Below, one piece after another: positions 1 to 9,822 of a DNA stretch of 64,000 nucleotides. Position 1 is the stretch's first letter. The number at the start of each line of letters is the position of its first letter. Source of the DNA: Pochonia chlamydosporia 170. Taxonomy: Eukaryota > Ascomycota > Sordariomycetes > Hypocreales > Clavicipitaceae. The translations under genes and the position numbers were made by a program. The notes beneath the pieces are model-generated. The model worked only from the letters and a program-made list of their open reading frames with translations. It was not told where the DNA came from and searched no databases. The stretch is from contig NW_019154050.1 in NCBI RefSeq assembly GCF_001653235.2, positions 186,001-250,000 on the forward strand, written 5' to 3'.

Positions 1-190
1 TCCACTTGATCATCATATCGACTAGCTCCCTCCGAGGACCTAGTACAGGATTTTGCCCTGATCCCTCTAAACTAGTTCAAATTGTGAGGTACATGAGGAC
101 TGAGCCGGCGTCACTGTGTCGTTTCGAAAAATTGGCGTCGTTTAGTATGCTCCTGCACCAGTCTGCGGCTTTTTACGTCGGAATCTCAAC

Positions 191-600
191 CAGTGATCGG
201 AATGGTCTGGTACCACCAGAATGAGGCTGCAGTTGTCACGAAGGCATATGCCGCTATTATGGCCGCTGGAAAAGACGGTAGGTTTGCACTTTACCCTTGG
301 CGGTGAAGCGGATTGACAGCAGGAGTGCAAGAAGGAAAGGAAATATGTTCAACTACTATCCATTTATCCAGTCGTCATCATTCTTATTATCCTCGCTTTC
401 ACTGTCATCCTCAACAGCGGCCTTTCCATACCGGGCCTGGAGACATTCGCACGCCTCAACAATACCTACCTTCAGCCTACGCCGTCGATCAACCACTATA
501 AGCTTGGAACTACTAAGAAGACGTCCGCGCTCATCCGACATAGGTGAGATGGCAAACAGGTCCAGAGTGAAGCGAGCAAGGTCTCTCCGGGAATCATAGC
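191..600 (-). pseudogene. hAT transposon right-end remnant
   Basis: Residual 3' end of a hAT element lying in reverse orientation. The minus-strand reading about 356-600 matches the C-terminal dimerisation region of the intact hAT at 9823-12654 (shared ISPMSDE core, DRR and EACECL segments, and an acidic tail). The terminal motif CAGTGATCGGAATGGTCTGG occurs at 191-210, about 165 bp from the stop, the same spacing as in the intact copy. The conserved CERLFSSAK stretch reads GRLLSSSK, so it is mutated, and everything upstream of the C-terminal tail is missing. At about 600 it abuts a MULE fragment, so the piece is chimeric debris. A non-functional remnant is very likely. Confidence 0.75.
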
Positions 601-767
601 AGGCTCTACCAAGGTCCAATATGGCTTGCCTTGTGCTCACAGACTTTTGGAGTTAGCTCATCAAGATAAGCCATTGAGGGAGGAAGACTTGGACCCATTT
701 TGGCATCTTAAACGATCTCGAGAAATTGGCGACTCTCTGTTTCAAGTTCAACGTCCTCGATGGGAAC
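601..767 (+). pseudogene. MULE transposase fragment (SWIM-type zinc finger region)
   Basis: An open stretch running into the assembly gap contains YGLPCAHRLLELAHQDKPL followed by DPFWHLKR. This resembles the C-terminal SWIM-like zinc finger (CxH after a GxPC motif, then a DPxW/HPxW segment) of fungal Mutator-like transposases. The corresponding part of the MULE at 17563-20365 is GIPCSHTIYNKLEAG and HPRWHL. No catalytic domain is present on the visible side. The continuation is hidden by Ns. Confidence 0.6.
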
Positions 768-867
768 NNNNNNNNNNNNNNNNNNNNNNNNNNNNNNNNN
801 NNNNNNNNNNNNNNNNNNNNNNNNNNNNNNNNNNNNNNNNNNNNNNNNNNNNNNNNNNNNNNNNNNN
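768..867. other. assembly gap of 100 N
   Basis: Exactly 100 Ns, a conventional placeholder for a scaffold join of unknown length. The order and distance of the sequence on the two sides is therefore uncertain. Confidence 0.99.
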
Positions 868-984
868 TGTTGCACTAAAGTCGTGCATAATCCTGCTCCA
901 TACCGGTTAAGTGCATAATGGGGGTGTGTCGCTTGCGACACGCTTACGCGCATAAAAAGGAGAATGGAAGATCAAGCAGAATGG

Positions 985-1085
985 AACAGAACAGACAACA
1001 ATGAATACACTGGGCGAATGCCTACACACCCATTCAATTTTACAGTGACGCCTTTGTGAAAGTATCCACACCGTGATTCTGACAG
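985..1085 (+). repeat. dispersed repeat copy, pair with 15770-15868
   Basis: The stretch around AATGAATACACTGGGC plus the next 70 bp aligns well with 15785-15868 (both continue into a CATTC/TATTCG, TTTTACA(G/A)TGACGCC, AGTATCCA pattern). GAATACACTG is also the terminal motif of the hAT-type MITE at 23671-23948, so these may be relics of related element ends. No coding potential seen. Confidence 0.55.
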
Positions 1086-1112
1086 CTATCTATCCTTTGC
1101 ACCATACAAATA

Positions 1113-1222
1113 AGGTACCTATTTGTGGCTTGACAGCGGCTGAGCCACAGCGCCCTCGTAAGGAAGTCCCCGTAGCAAAGTGGTTGGACCCGCATAGCAA
1201 TTGCCTTATTATTTACCACACT
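1113..1222 (+). repeat. dispersed repeat R2, copy 1
   Basis: Shares with 23590-23670 and with the reverse complement of 17363-17440 a core of the form AGCCACA(C)GGCCC...CCCCGTAGCAAAGTGG, then TTSGRCCCGCATAG, then ATTGCC. Copies 1 and 3 also share a short hairpin GTGGCT...AGCCAC. The TAGCAAAGTGG string resembles a tRNA A box (TRGCNNAGTGG), but I see no convincing B box, so a SINE assignment is speculative. Confidence 0.6.
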
Positions 1223-1692
1223 GGAAGCGGACTTGGGATACCCTAGCCGGACGAAGGTAGAGGGGCGAAAACAACCACGGCTGGGTGGCATGAGAGGAAG
1301 CCGGGAAAAACCCCGCCTTCTACTTCGCTGTGGCTGCCTCGAGTTAGCGAATGGCCCACGAGCTCCGGAAACCCGGCGGCGCTGCTGCGCCACCCGGTAG
1401 CGGTTTAGGGGAGCCACGAGCCAATTTCTCCACTAAAACCTCCCTCTTGTACTGGCAGCTCTGGACCATGGCGAAATATGGCATGGCAACTGCCAAGTCG
1501 GAGAATAAAAGTGGCGCTGTAACTTCGCCGCGTTGTCTACTTGATCCGGTGCCGGTTGGGAACCATTCCAATGATGGCAGCTATAAAGGTGGTCTGACCC
1601 AGGAGTCCCAGTCAAATGTTGGTACATATCTTGAATACGCGAAAGCTGCCTTGTACGTCTATCGCGATCGTGCTCATCATCAGCAAAGGAAT

Positions 1693-3270
1693 ATGCCCAG
1701 TGGTTCGTCCAGAAATGCATCCATCGGAACACCGTTTGACCCCGCGCACCTACCCGCGCCTCCTCTTGGAACGGACCTGGACGAGAATAGGCAAGCCGCA
1801 GTTATTGTTGTTTCAGTCGTAACATGGCTTCTAGCCATGCTTTGTATCGTCCTTCGGATTGCAAGCCGGAAGATAAAGGGCACCAAGCTCTGGCTGGATG
1901 ACTGGATCATATTCGCTTCCGTGGTATGCTACCCTTCTTGTCGCCCGCCTCCACGGTTTCGAGATCAAGCTCCCGCAAGTATCTCAATGCTTACGAGACA
2001 ATCGTAGCCCTTCTCCTGTACCCAAGTCTTCGCCATAGCTGGATACGGTCAGTGTTCTACGTGCCTAATGCGTTGTCTCTTGTCCTCGAAATTATATTCA
2101 CACATTGCCAGGTGTCAGCCATGGTTTCGGCAAACACATTTGGGTTGCGCCTCGAGATGCGTTGTACGCGTCGACTCTAGCGTATTTCATCTCTAAGCTT
2201 GGCTACGTTTTTACGGTCGTTTGTTTCAAATGGTCTATTCTTGCGCTATACTGGCGTCTCTTTCACTTTCGACGATCCATAAAAATCCCTATTTGGATTA
2301 TTGCAATCGTCGTGTTCTTATGGGGAATTTCAGACGTACGTGGTCTTGGGAAGCAGTTTGAAAGCACACATACTGACGCATAACTGGCCTACAGCTTCTC
2401 ATTCGTCTTTTGCAGTGTCAGCCGGTCTACGCTCGCTGGGCTCAGTACGACCCGGACAATCCTTTATCTGCCGACCGTTACCATTGTCTCATTCCGGAGT
2501 ATCAATTTCTTTATGCGAATGCGATTCCCACTATGATCACGGACGTGGTAATACTTTTACTCCCAGTACCGTACATCGTTCCCCTCCACTTGCCTTTGCC
2601 AACAAAATTGGGGGTCGGTGGCTTGTTTTTACTTGGCTCATTGTGAGTAAACGAGATCCGACGTCCACAGCTGCGCTTTTGTTAGGCGCTGTCGCTGCTC
2701 AGTTGGCAAGGCTAATGAGGGACAGTATTCTAGTGGTATCAGCCGTGCGACTCCATGTCATTTTGCGAGAAAGTTCTCCACCAGTTGACAAGACCTGGAG
2801 TTCTGTCCCGCTTGTGGTATTGTCTGTTGCTGAAGCAAACGTTGGCATCATGTGCGGTATGTCGGTTCCCTATTCAGCGATGGATCTTCGATAACTAATG
2901 TTGTTGGCCCCTAGCCTGTCTACCTTTGGTCTTACCAGCCTTGACAAAGATCACGGCTAGTGTTATGGGAATGCTATTTCCATTTCACAAACAGGCAGTG
3001 GCTGGGCATACCTGGCCAGACAGTCATGACACAGGCGATTTCTGTGCATGGGAAAGAAGGGTAGTCTGCAGCCATCCATTCTCGCATGTGACAGATTCCA
3101 GTCGCAGTGGCAGCGGCACTCACGCTGACTCATTTTCGCCCTTCCACGCCGATGGGTCGGAACGAAGTCTCTGCACACATGGCGAGACTCCAGTGGAGCT
3201 GAAGTACATGGATATAAGGCCTGGCTCCAGTGGCGTGCTGATTACTACAGAGGCTCACGTTCGAAATTGA
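1693..3270 (+). CDS. PTH11-like rhodopsin-domain integral membrane protein
   Basis: Predicted seven-helix membrane protein of the fungal rhodopsin-domain (PTH11-like GPCR) superfamily, expected in the plasma membrane; ligand unknown. Exons that keep frame: 1693-1923, 2008-2047, 2112-2335, 2395-2642, 2726-2856, 2915-3270 (409 residues). Introns are GT-AG. Family hallmarks visible: a first helix (AAVIVVSVVTWLLAMLCIVL) followed by a basic loop and LDDWIIF, the GYGVSHGFGKHIW loop, a KWSILALYWRLF helix, CQPVYARW, a helix with TDVVILLLPVPY, and a final LPALTKI segment. The C-terminal tail (last 90 residues) is Ser/His-rich and not recognised. The ATG at 1693 lies directly before the first helix; in-frame ATGs further upstream would add a repeat-derived leader. 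Reading is uninterrupted, so the gene may be functional. Exon ends are my prediction. Confidence 0.78.
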
Positions 3271-5539
3271 ATTCCCTTGCCCTGAGCAATGAAGGCGGAA
3301 ATGGCTATGCCTTGTGCCTTGCCTTGAGAGACGTGTGTTGACGAATGAAAGATTGAAAAGACTTCTGGCTTCTGACCCACGAAATACCAAAACCTCTTTT
3401 CACTCCTTCGATCATGGGCAGAGCTAGCGCGCGGCTGCCAATCCAATTGAACGAGGTTGAATTGTCTGAAACTACTCCAACACAGAGCAGGGAACGGACC
3501 GAGGATGCTGGTTAATTGGAATTGCTAGCTAGCCTGACTGCCTCCGCAGTTAACGTTTGCACGCGGGCGATTTGTCCGACGGTCGATGCGGTGACAAAAC
3601 CGACGGAACTGGTTGATAGCTACCGACTCAACGCAGAGGCGCACCTACTTGCCACAACTCGTATGTTGACCAAAGAAACAAACTCGTTGTCACCAGGCAC
3701 AAAGATTCGTCATCCCATCTTGTCTGAAGCATGGCGCCACTCTTCCTCTTACGGAGAATGATATGCGACCCACTAGGTTTGGCAACGGTTATTTCGGCAC
3801 GCGATCCTTCTAGAGGGCTTCGATCGCCGTCAAGCATCTGTTGTGGCTGTTTCACACCACCCCCGAACACTGCCAATACGACGACGAAGTTGTCACCTGC
3901 AAGCTGGCGACTCAATGAGCAACGGCGTGCCCCAATCGCTGGCCCTCAGTCCCGGCTCGATTTTCACCTGCTGTCTTTCCCTTATGACCGTCTTCGGCAG
4001 GTTGTCTATGCTCAAGCCAAGGGTAACCCGTGCAGACACTCGGACAACTAGAACTGTTGATTTCTTTCCATTGATTGTGAGACATGCTGGGACCCTCTCC
4101 ATATGTCCGCATTCCCAACCCCAAGTGCAGCGTGTTGGCATGAGTCGCAGCGAGGTACAACCGGCACGCGTCGGGTGGGTGGTCAATTTTAGACTCCAAC
4201 GCTAGAAACGTTCCTTAGGTGGCGGCGCACTGCCCTCCGTTCTTCGGCCTCTCTGGGAATGGTAGCCACGTGGCTTATGGATCGTTCCCTGCGGGGTGAT
4301 CGACCCTGGGACCGCTCCCATTCAGGACCGCCGAGACAGTGATGGCAGTTCAATGCCATGCCGTCGATGAAACAGGCCACGCCTTGCCCGAACAGGTCGT
4401 ATCTAGGCGGCAAGTAGAAGTTACGCGTATGAATTCCCCACAGTAGAAAGTCTACTTAGTTCCGATGTCAATCCTTTTTGCGACTGTGTTGGTTTAATGT
4501 CCAAACCAACGGCCGTGGCCTCATGGAGGTTCCGCTATATTGGTATCGTGGCTGGGTCGAGAACAGGGTGCAACTAGGCCAGTTGACGCCATAAGTCGTA
4601 ACCGACGGACGACCTGAAGGAGGTCCAATGGGAATTGGGCAACGGCAGGCTCTCGCTCGAGTGACTGCGACATCGATATTGTATACCTGTACCTGTTTCT
4701 GCAGCATTGCAGGCGGAAGCTGAATTATCTGAAGTGACTCCAACAGTGAGCTTCAGAAAGCGGACCGAGCATGCCGCTTGATTCAAATTGCTACGTAGCC
4801 CTACTGCCTGGGCAGTTAGTGGTTTCAGGTCGGCCATATGTCCGACGGTCGAAACGGAGACCAAGGCGACGGAACTACTTGATAGCTGCCGACTGAGCCC
4901 GGAGGCGCACCCCTTGTTCGTATGTTGACCAAAAGAAACAAACGCGGCAGCAGCTGGCGTTTAGCCACGTGCAGCCCGTCATCAGCCTCACAGACTCGTT
5001 AGGCTGTGGTGCGTGGAGCATGGCGCCACTCTTCCTCTTACAGAGAATGATACACGGCCACCATGTTTGGCAAGGTTTATTTCGACACGCGAACGTTCCA
5101 GCCATTTGTCTCTGCTTTTCCACACCACCCCTGACCAAGCCGCTTTCTGGACGTCATCCCTGTTAGGTATACGCCAGGGTGAAACGTAATTGGCGCTAAA
5201 ATTGTCAGATACACCGGGGTTATCTTGATTCACGATGGGGTCAATGTAATGATTATGAAACCAAAATTGATGATCTTATTGATTACTTCTTGTGTTGTTC
5301 TGTTCTTCCTCTGGGAGCGGGGTTGGGCTATCAGCCCAACTCCTTAAATCCTCAGCCACAACAGTATCGCTATAACCAACAGCTCGCTCTCGTGCATACA
5401 GTAGGCGCAGGGAATATTGCGTGGGAACGGGGCCCGTTACGAAAGTGACTTCAACAGGGATGACTCTGGGGCGGTGATTGGCGCAAAAGCGGGAACGGGC
5501 CCCGTTACGGTAGACACTAACTGAGTACGACGGACCCTT
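3271..5539. other. intergenic region with a diverged direct duplication
   Basis: No supported gene. The main structure is a direct repeat: about 3455-3880 aligns with about 4720-5140 (offset near 1.26 kb). Shared blocks include TCTGAA(A/G)..ACTCCAACA, GGACCGAG.ATGC, CATGGCGCCACTCTTCCTCT, CGTATGTTGACCAAA, and a run of CACACCACCCC. The copies have many substitutions and small indels, and neither contains a continuous credible ORF. The intervening 3880-4720 looks unique. Confidence 0.6.
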
Positions 5540-5806
5540 TGTACAGTAGTAGTAGGCTGTGTCTGTCGACTGAACAAGCAGATTCAGTGTCATGACATCG
5601 TCATGACAACTACATTAATGGAATAAAGTTTGTAGGAAAAAGCAATTATGAGGGGTAAAACGTTCGGACGAAAGGAAGATATTTTGTATTTAAAAGGACC
5701 ACTGCAACAGTTTGGTAAAATGGGGGAAGAACAGACAAAAAGGTGCAGAGGCAATCGAGCTCAGTGTCTAAGTAGTAAACTAAAATCGAAACTTCATAAC
5801 GCAACA
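5540..5806 (+). repeat. LTR-like repeat (TGTCGG family), copy A, degenerate
   Basis: Aligns with the TSD-flanked LTRs at 8297-8572 and 13575-13806: shared GGCTG, CTGAACAAGCAGA, GAAAAAGCAATTAT, CGGACGAAAGGAAG, and a TCATAACGCAACA end. The 5' terminus is degraded (TGTACAG rather than TGTCGGA) and the flanking 5-mers do not match, so this copy is old. Just beyond it, 5809-5819 reads as the reverse complement of the family's first 11 bases. Confidence 0.6.
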
Positions 5807-5809
5807 GTT

Positions 5810-5998
5810 TTATCCGACAAAAGCAGTCAGACCCCAATCGGGTATTTGTCTCTTGAAGGTACGAAACGAGATAGTGCTGTCGCCATTAGCCACCAGAGAT
5901 TCGTTTAAAAACGCATAGATCTGAGTATTAGAATGGTCCTCATTTCTTCTTATCGCAATGGCTTCTCGAAAAGCCTCAATTTGGCGGCGTGGCGGCAT
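5810..5998 (-). pseudogene. small helix-turn-helix-like ORF, possible transposase leader
   Basis: A 62-codon reading with ATG and stop: begins MPPRRQIEAFREAI and ends near FRTFKRQIPDWGL. The pattern (basic start, two helices, SxRTxKRxxxxWGL end) resembles the N-terminal helix-turn-helix found in several fungal transposases, but this is only shape recognition. It overlaps, in another frame, the predicted last exon of the Zn2Cys6 regulator. Either the ORF or the terminal exon is therefore fortuitous. Confidence 0.3.
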
Positions 5999-6017
5999 CG
6001 CAAAGGTCGGGTGCGCG

Positions 6018-6050
6018 ATGTGTGTGTGTTGGTGTGTGTGTGTGCGTGCG
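6018..6050. repeat. GT microsatellite
   Basis: Near-perfect (GT)n tract with GC interruptions. It lies inside the proposed terminal exon of the zinc-cluster regulator, where it would encode a His/Thr-rich tail on the minus strand. Confidence 0.85.
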
Positions 6051-8296
6051 TGGATTGCGGGGCTGGCCCTCTTGCAGTTGCGGTACTAATATCCCACCGT
6101 AGCCGCCAGGTAGCAAGGCTTGCCGCCGTTGACGGAGACTGATGCGCCCCTGGGCTTTGCTGAACAGAGGACCCGACTGCAATTCCGACAGCGGTAAGCT
6201 CCTTGTTGATGTTATTTAGTGCAGAGGCGATGACTTGTGTCCCGGAACAATGTTAGCAAACTATTGTTGACAAAACCAAAGAGAGAGTACGCCAGCTTAC
6301 CCGGGCTGATCTGTCTTACTTGTTGCAGGCACTGTATGCAATAAGTGAGCTTACGCATAGCTTGCTGATCGTCTGGAGCTGCCTGAACTTGAAGAAGAAA
6401 GATTGATGATGCAATGTAGACGCAGTATGCGAGAGACAAAACGCAGTAATTCATAGTGAAGGTCCTGCAGAAGAGATCAAAGATCGCAATGACGGATGTC
6501 GCTGATGTCACACTTTCCGCCAGGTAGCCCTGGACGGGAGATGGCCCTTCGCATTCGCGTTGCCCTCGACCGGTGAGCATCGGGCGGTATAACAAAATTT
6601 TAAACGCATGATAAAGACAACTGTGTTTGTACGTTAGCCGCGCAATTTCAGCCTCAAAAGAAGAAATCTTGCAATGAAATGACGAGCATACGTACTTGAG
6701 CGTCACAATATGAGATGGCGGAGCCAAGGTTGGCAACGATACGGGATCAATTTTCAAGTGCGTTGGTAACTGATCCCACCACTGCTGTAACAATGGTTCC
6801 TGGAAATTGAGGCACTCTTGAATCTCAGTATCAGTATTTTGCGACAGCGGATCATACATGTGGAGCAGAATTTCGTTGAAAATTACGGCCAGCCGACACA
6901 TGCTCATGAAGCAAGATGCTGAGTGAGCTGTTGTGAGGGGATAATTCCAGGCGGTGTCAGTTTGGGAGATACCAAATGGAACCCAAAGGTCATTCTCGGC
7001 CGAGTCGTCAACTGTGATGGACTAGTCAGCAATCCAGCTTCAGTGGCCGGCCATGTTCGCGAGGCTCTTACACATGATATGTGACGGCGAAATGCTGGTA
7101 TGTTGCAATGATGGAGACCTCCCTAGATAGAGACATATTAATTTGTCCCAGAAATAACAGCCCCAGTAGATACGTCGGCGGATCTCAAGCTCCTCGTCAC
7201 TCAACTGCACAGAGCCCGGGAATCGCTGGCTATCCACGCATATGCCAAGATGGTCTAGCAGCCGGAAGGCAATACCGCTATACGTCCAGGCTTGTGTAGA
7301 ATTACCCAGACTACATTCTTGTGCGCTGAGAAGGAGGAGAGTTTGTATCGTAGGTATCGTGCAGACGCCATTGCTCAACTCCTCGAAAAGCATGCTTCGC
7401 GCATGTTTACCGAATAGGGTACCGCCTTGGTAGGACTCGTCGAGTAACCGCTTGATCGAAGGATCAATTCGTCCCCATCGAATCGAATGTGAGATTACGG
7501 CATTAAGAAGAGTGTGGGAGTAATAAGGTCCCATTGATTGCATGTCGCCTAATTCGGTCAGCCATACGTACGGTACGGAGTGGTTCTTGGCATACGGTAT
7601 AGAAACTAAACGGGGATTCATAATGGCAGAACGACTTACGTGTAAATACAGGTCGATAGATGAAATTGAATAATGGTTGAATCCAGCACCAATGAACGTT
7701 GAGGAGGTGCTGAAATGGCTCCTGGGGTAATAGAGGTTAGCAAACTTTCGCGATATGCCACCTTACAATGCAGCCGAATACGAGGCTGCTGTCATAGAAG
7801 CGGGATTGCATACAGGTATTTCGGACAAGTTCTCCATGGCGCGTTGGTGCCATGCATTATGAATTAGACGTTCACGTTGTTGCCTGTCGGTGTCTGATGT
7901 TGACGGATCCAGGAATGGCACCTCCCCTGAACTCGGACCCGTTCGGTCACTCGGAAGATTGAAGAAACTAGTGGCGCCATGATACGTGATGCTTCCCTTG
8001 TCGTCTATCTTTAAGCTTCTGAAGCTTCGACTCATTGCCTGCTCGTCGGATGCATGGCGTGCGGTTTGTGATGGAGCATCTGGCGCGCCTGATACCGGAG
8101 GGCTAGAGTGTGACGAGCCAGCAACGGAGGCAGGCGACTTCGAAAGATTCGCAACTTGGTCTTCCAGCTCCCTGATTCGTTCTTCCAACCGCTGGGTGTA
8201 AGATAATGTTGGATATCTGCCATTTGGGTTAGAGCATGACTGGCTTTCGTATTGTAGATGATGCCAACAGCCGGGGCGACAAACAACTTGTATATG

Positions 8297-8572
8297 TGTC
8301 GGATAAGGCTGCCTCTGTTGATTGAACAAGCAGACTTAGAGTAATTGCTGGATGTCATAAAATCATGGATATCAGAAGGTGAAGAGGCTGGCCAGCCACT
8401 TGGAAATAATTAGAAGGCTGGAAATAATGCTTCTTTGCTAAGATAAATGACGTGAATCCCTCTGGCAAGAGGAGGACAACAAGTTCAGATATACAAGCAA
8501 TTGACAGGCTATTGAATCAAGAACTGCATCTTCAGTGTAGTAAAAATTGAATTGGAACCGCATAACGCGACA
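8297..8572 (+). mobile_element. solo LTR, copy B, with 5-bp target duplication
   Basis: 276 bp starting TGTCGGATAAGG and ending CATAACGCGACA, so it has TG...CA ends inside a short inverted TGTCG/CGACA. It is flanked by the direct repeat ATATG (8292-8296 and 8573-8577). The same sequence family occurs at 13575-13806 with a different 5-bp duplication, and as degraded copies at 5540 and 17190. No internal retroelement sequence is attached, so this is a solo LTR left after LTR-LTR recombination. Removing it and one ATATG restores a Zn2Cys6 exon. Confidence 0.9.
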
Positions 8573-8874
8573 ATATGCACTCATCATTTCGGGCAGCACA
8601 TCGCTGACAAATGGGCTGTTCACCTCCGCATTTAACCTATCAACACAAAGTCATAGTGTGAGTAAGCTTGTCTGTAATACTAAAAGCAGGAGTTGGACAG
8701 GCTGGTATGACAGTAGTTTGTCGGGGTGCATGGTCTGTTCGGACTGGAGTCGATGCATGGACCATGTATGGTTCACAGTCATTCACACGTAGACTCTAGT
8801 ATTAAACGTACCTTGCGCCGACGACAAGGCTCACAGGAAAAGGCACTCTTCTTGGTGGCCTTTGCCGTTGACAT

Positions 8875-9822
8875 GATGAGGAAAACAAAACGTGAGTCGG
8901 CGATATGGAAGTGGTGGTGCGATCAAAGACACACAGAAGGCGTCTGCATTTGGAGTTGAAAGGTCTCTCCGTCAGGGTAAAGTATCGAAGACCCCGAAAA
9001 CACGGAGAATTATGGCAATAACGCAGAGTATCATAGGGCAAGTATGAATACTATGGCTGCTGTGAGGAATGAAAATTGAAGTGTTGAATATTAACTTTGT
9101 CACTCAAAGTCGAAGAAGACTGGAGACTGAACCGGGGACTTAGAGAGAAATGGGCGAAACTAAGAAAAAAAAAAGCCACGCGCCGGAGCCTCTTACTGCT
9201 GGTACTTACTCGTGCCACGCCCCACTTTATTAGCACTCGTGGGACTCGCACCATGTCAGACAAAGTTGAGGTCACATGATATCGAGTATGACTGCGCCGA
9301 AAGTGGCAATTGTATTGAGTAGAGAAGTATCTGAGGAGCAAGAACTCCATTATAGTAAGAGCTGCACGGTTCCCGTGCGGCTCTTTATACACAAAAGAAA
9401 CCTTTTGCCAGTTTAGGCAGCTGCTGTTACCGATATTAACGCTCTGAATTGAATTGAATTGAATTGAATTTAGTATCGCCTGCTGGCGCCCTATTGTAGG
9501 CATGAGGCGTGCTATCTAGCCTTCAAAGGCGATTACATTATTCCACCTGCCCTGTAGGGAGCCAATAGGTTCACGGGGACCCGTGGATTTAAGGATTGCA
9601 CGGGTCCTTTACATACAGTGTGAGCGTCCAATAGCACTAAGCAGCCAAAGGCTATTGACACAGTACGTTGCATTCTGGCGATCGCGACAGACGCGTCGAG
9701 GAGAGAGCACAGTACGGATTAATTCACCTGTTGGATCATGCTGGTAGCTTCTATCAACTTAGTCTAAGAACCTGCATCTGCATTAAATGAAGCAAATTGT
9801 TCACTTCATGGAGGCTGCTAAG
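8875..9822. other. region upstream of the zinc-cluster gene; LTR-like relic
   Basis: No convincing gene. From about 9267 (TTGAGGTCACATGATATCGAG) the sequence matches 45258-45335 (TGGGGTCACATGAGATCGAG, then CGAAAGTG, CAATTGTATTGA). It continues with a perfect-looking stem GAGC(T)GCACGG / CCGTGC(G)GCTC and TTTATACACAAAAG, an arrangement seen in retrotransposon LTRs (hairpin then TATA). The far end near 9471-9500 (CGCCTGCTGGCGCCCTATTG) could be the LTR terminus. An (AATTG)n microsatellite lies at 9446-9470. No target duplication was found, so the LTR reading is tentative. Confidence 0.4.

Larger units (their letters stand above)
5950..8874 (-). pseudogene. Zn2Cys6 fungal-specific transcription factor, interrupted by a solo LTR
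   Basis: Nuclear regulator of the Gal4-type zinc-cluster class with a fungal_trans middle homology region. Frame-consistent exons (descending): 8874-8812, 8636-8573 plus 8291-8285 (one exon split by the LTR at 8297-8572), 8216-7814, 7721-7640, 7605-7072, 7011-6696, 6620-6301, 6233-5950; about 690 codons without the LTR. The zinc cluster spans exons 1 and 2: CEPCRRRK, VKCGG, then PICQRCAARNDEC, giving C-x2-C-x6-C-x6-C-x2-C-x6-C with all six Cys present. A coiled-coil linker (QRLEERIRELEDQVA) follows. The middle region contains FQHLLNVHWCWIQPLFNF, IYWGCYFWDKL, HAFKILLYRP and INKELTAVGI. The LTR enters the Tyr codon two residues after the sixth Cys, so as it stands the domain cannot be joined to the rest. 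The last exon is the least certain: its end is low-complexity and runs through a GT repeat. Confidence 0.82.

Noticed and set aside
3893..4205. Overlapping ORFs on both strands between the duplicated blocks
   Set aside because: Open in several frames at once, with no conserved motif and no match in the other copy.
9051..9503. 150-codon minus-strand ORF
   Set aside because: It runs through an LTR-like repeat, a hairpin and an AATTG microsatellite, and shows no domain; treated as fortuitous.
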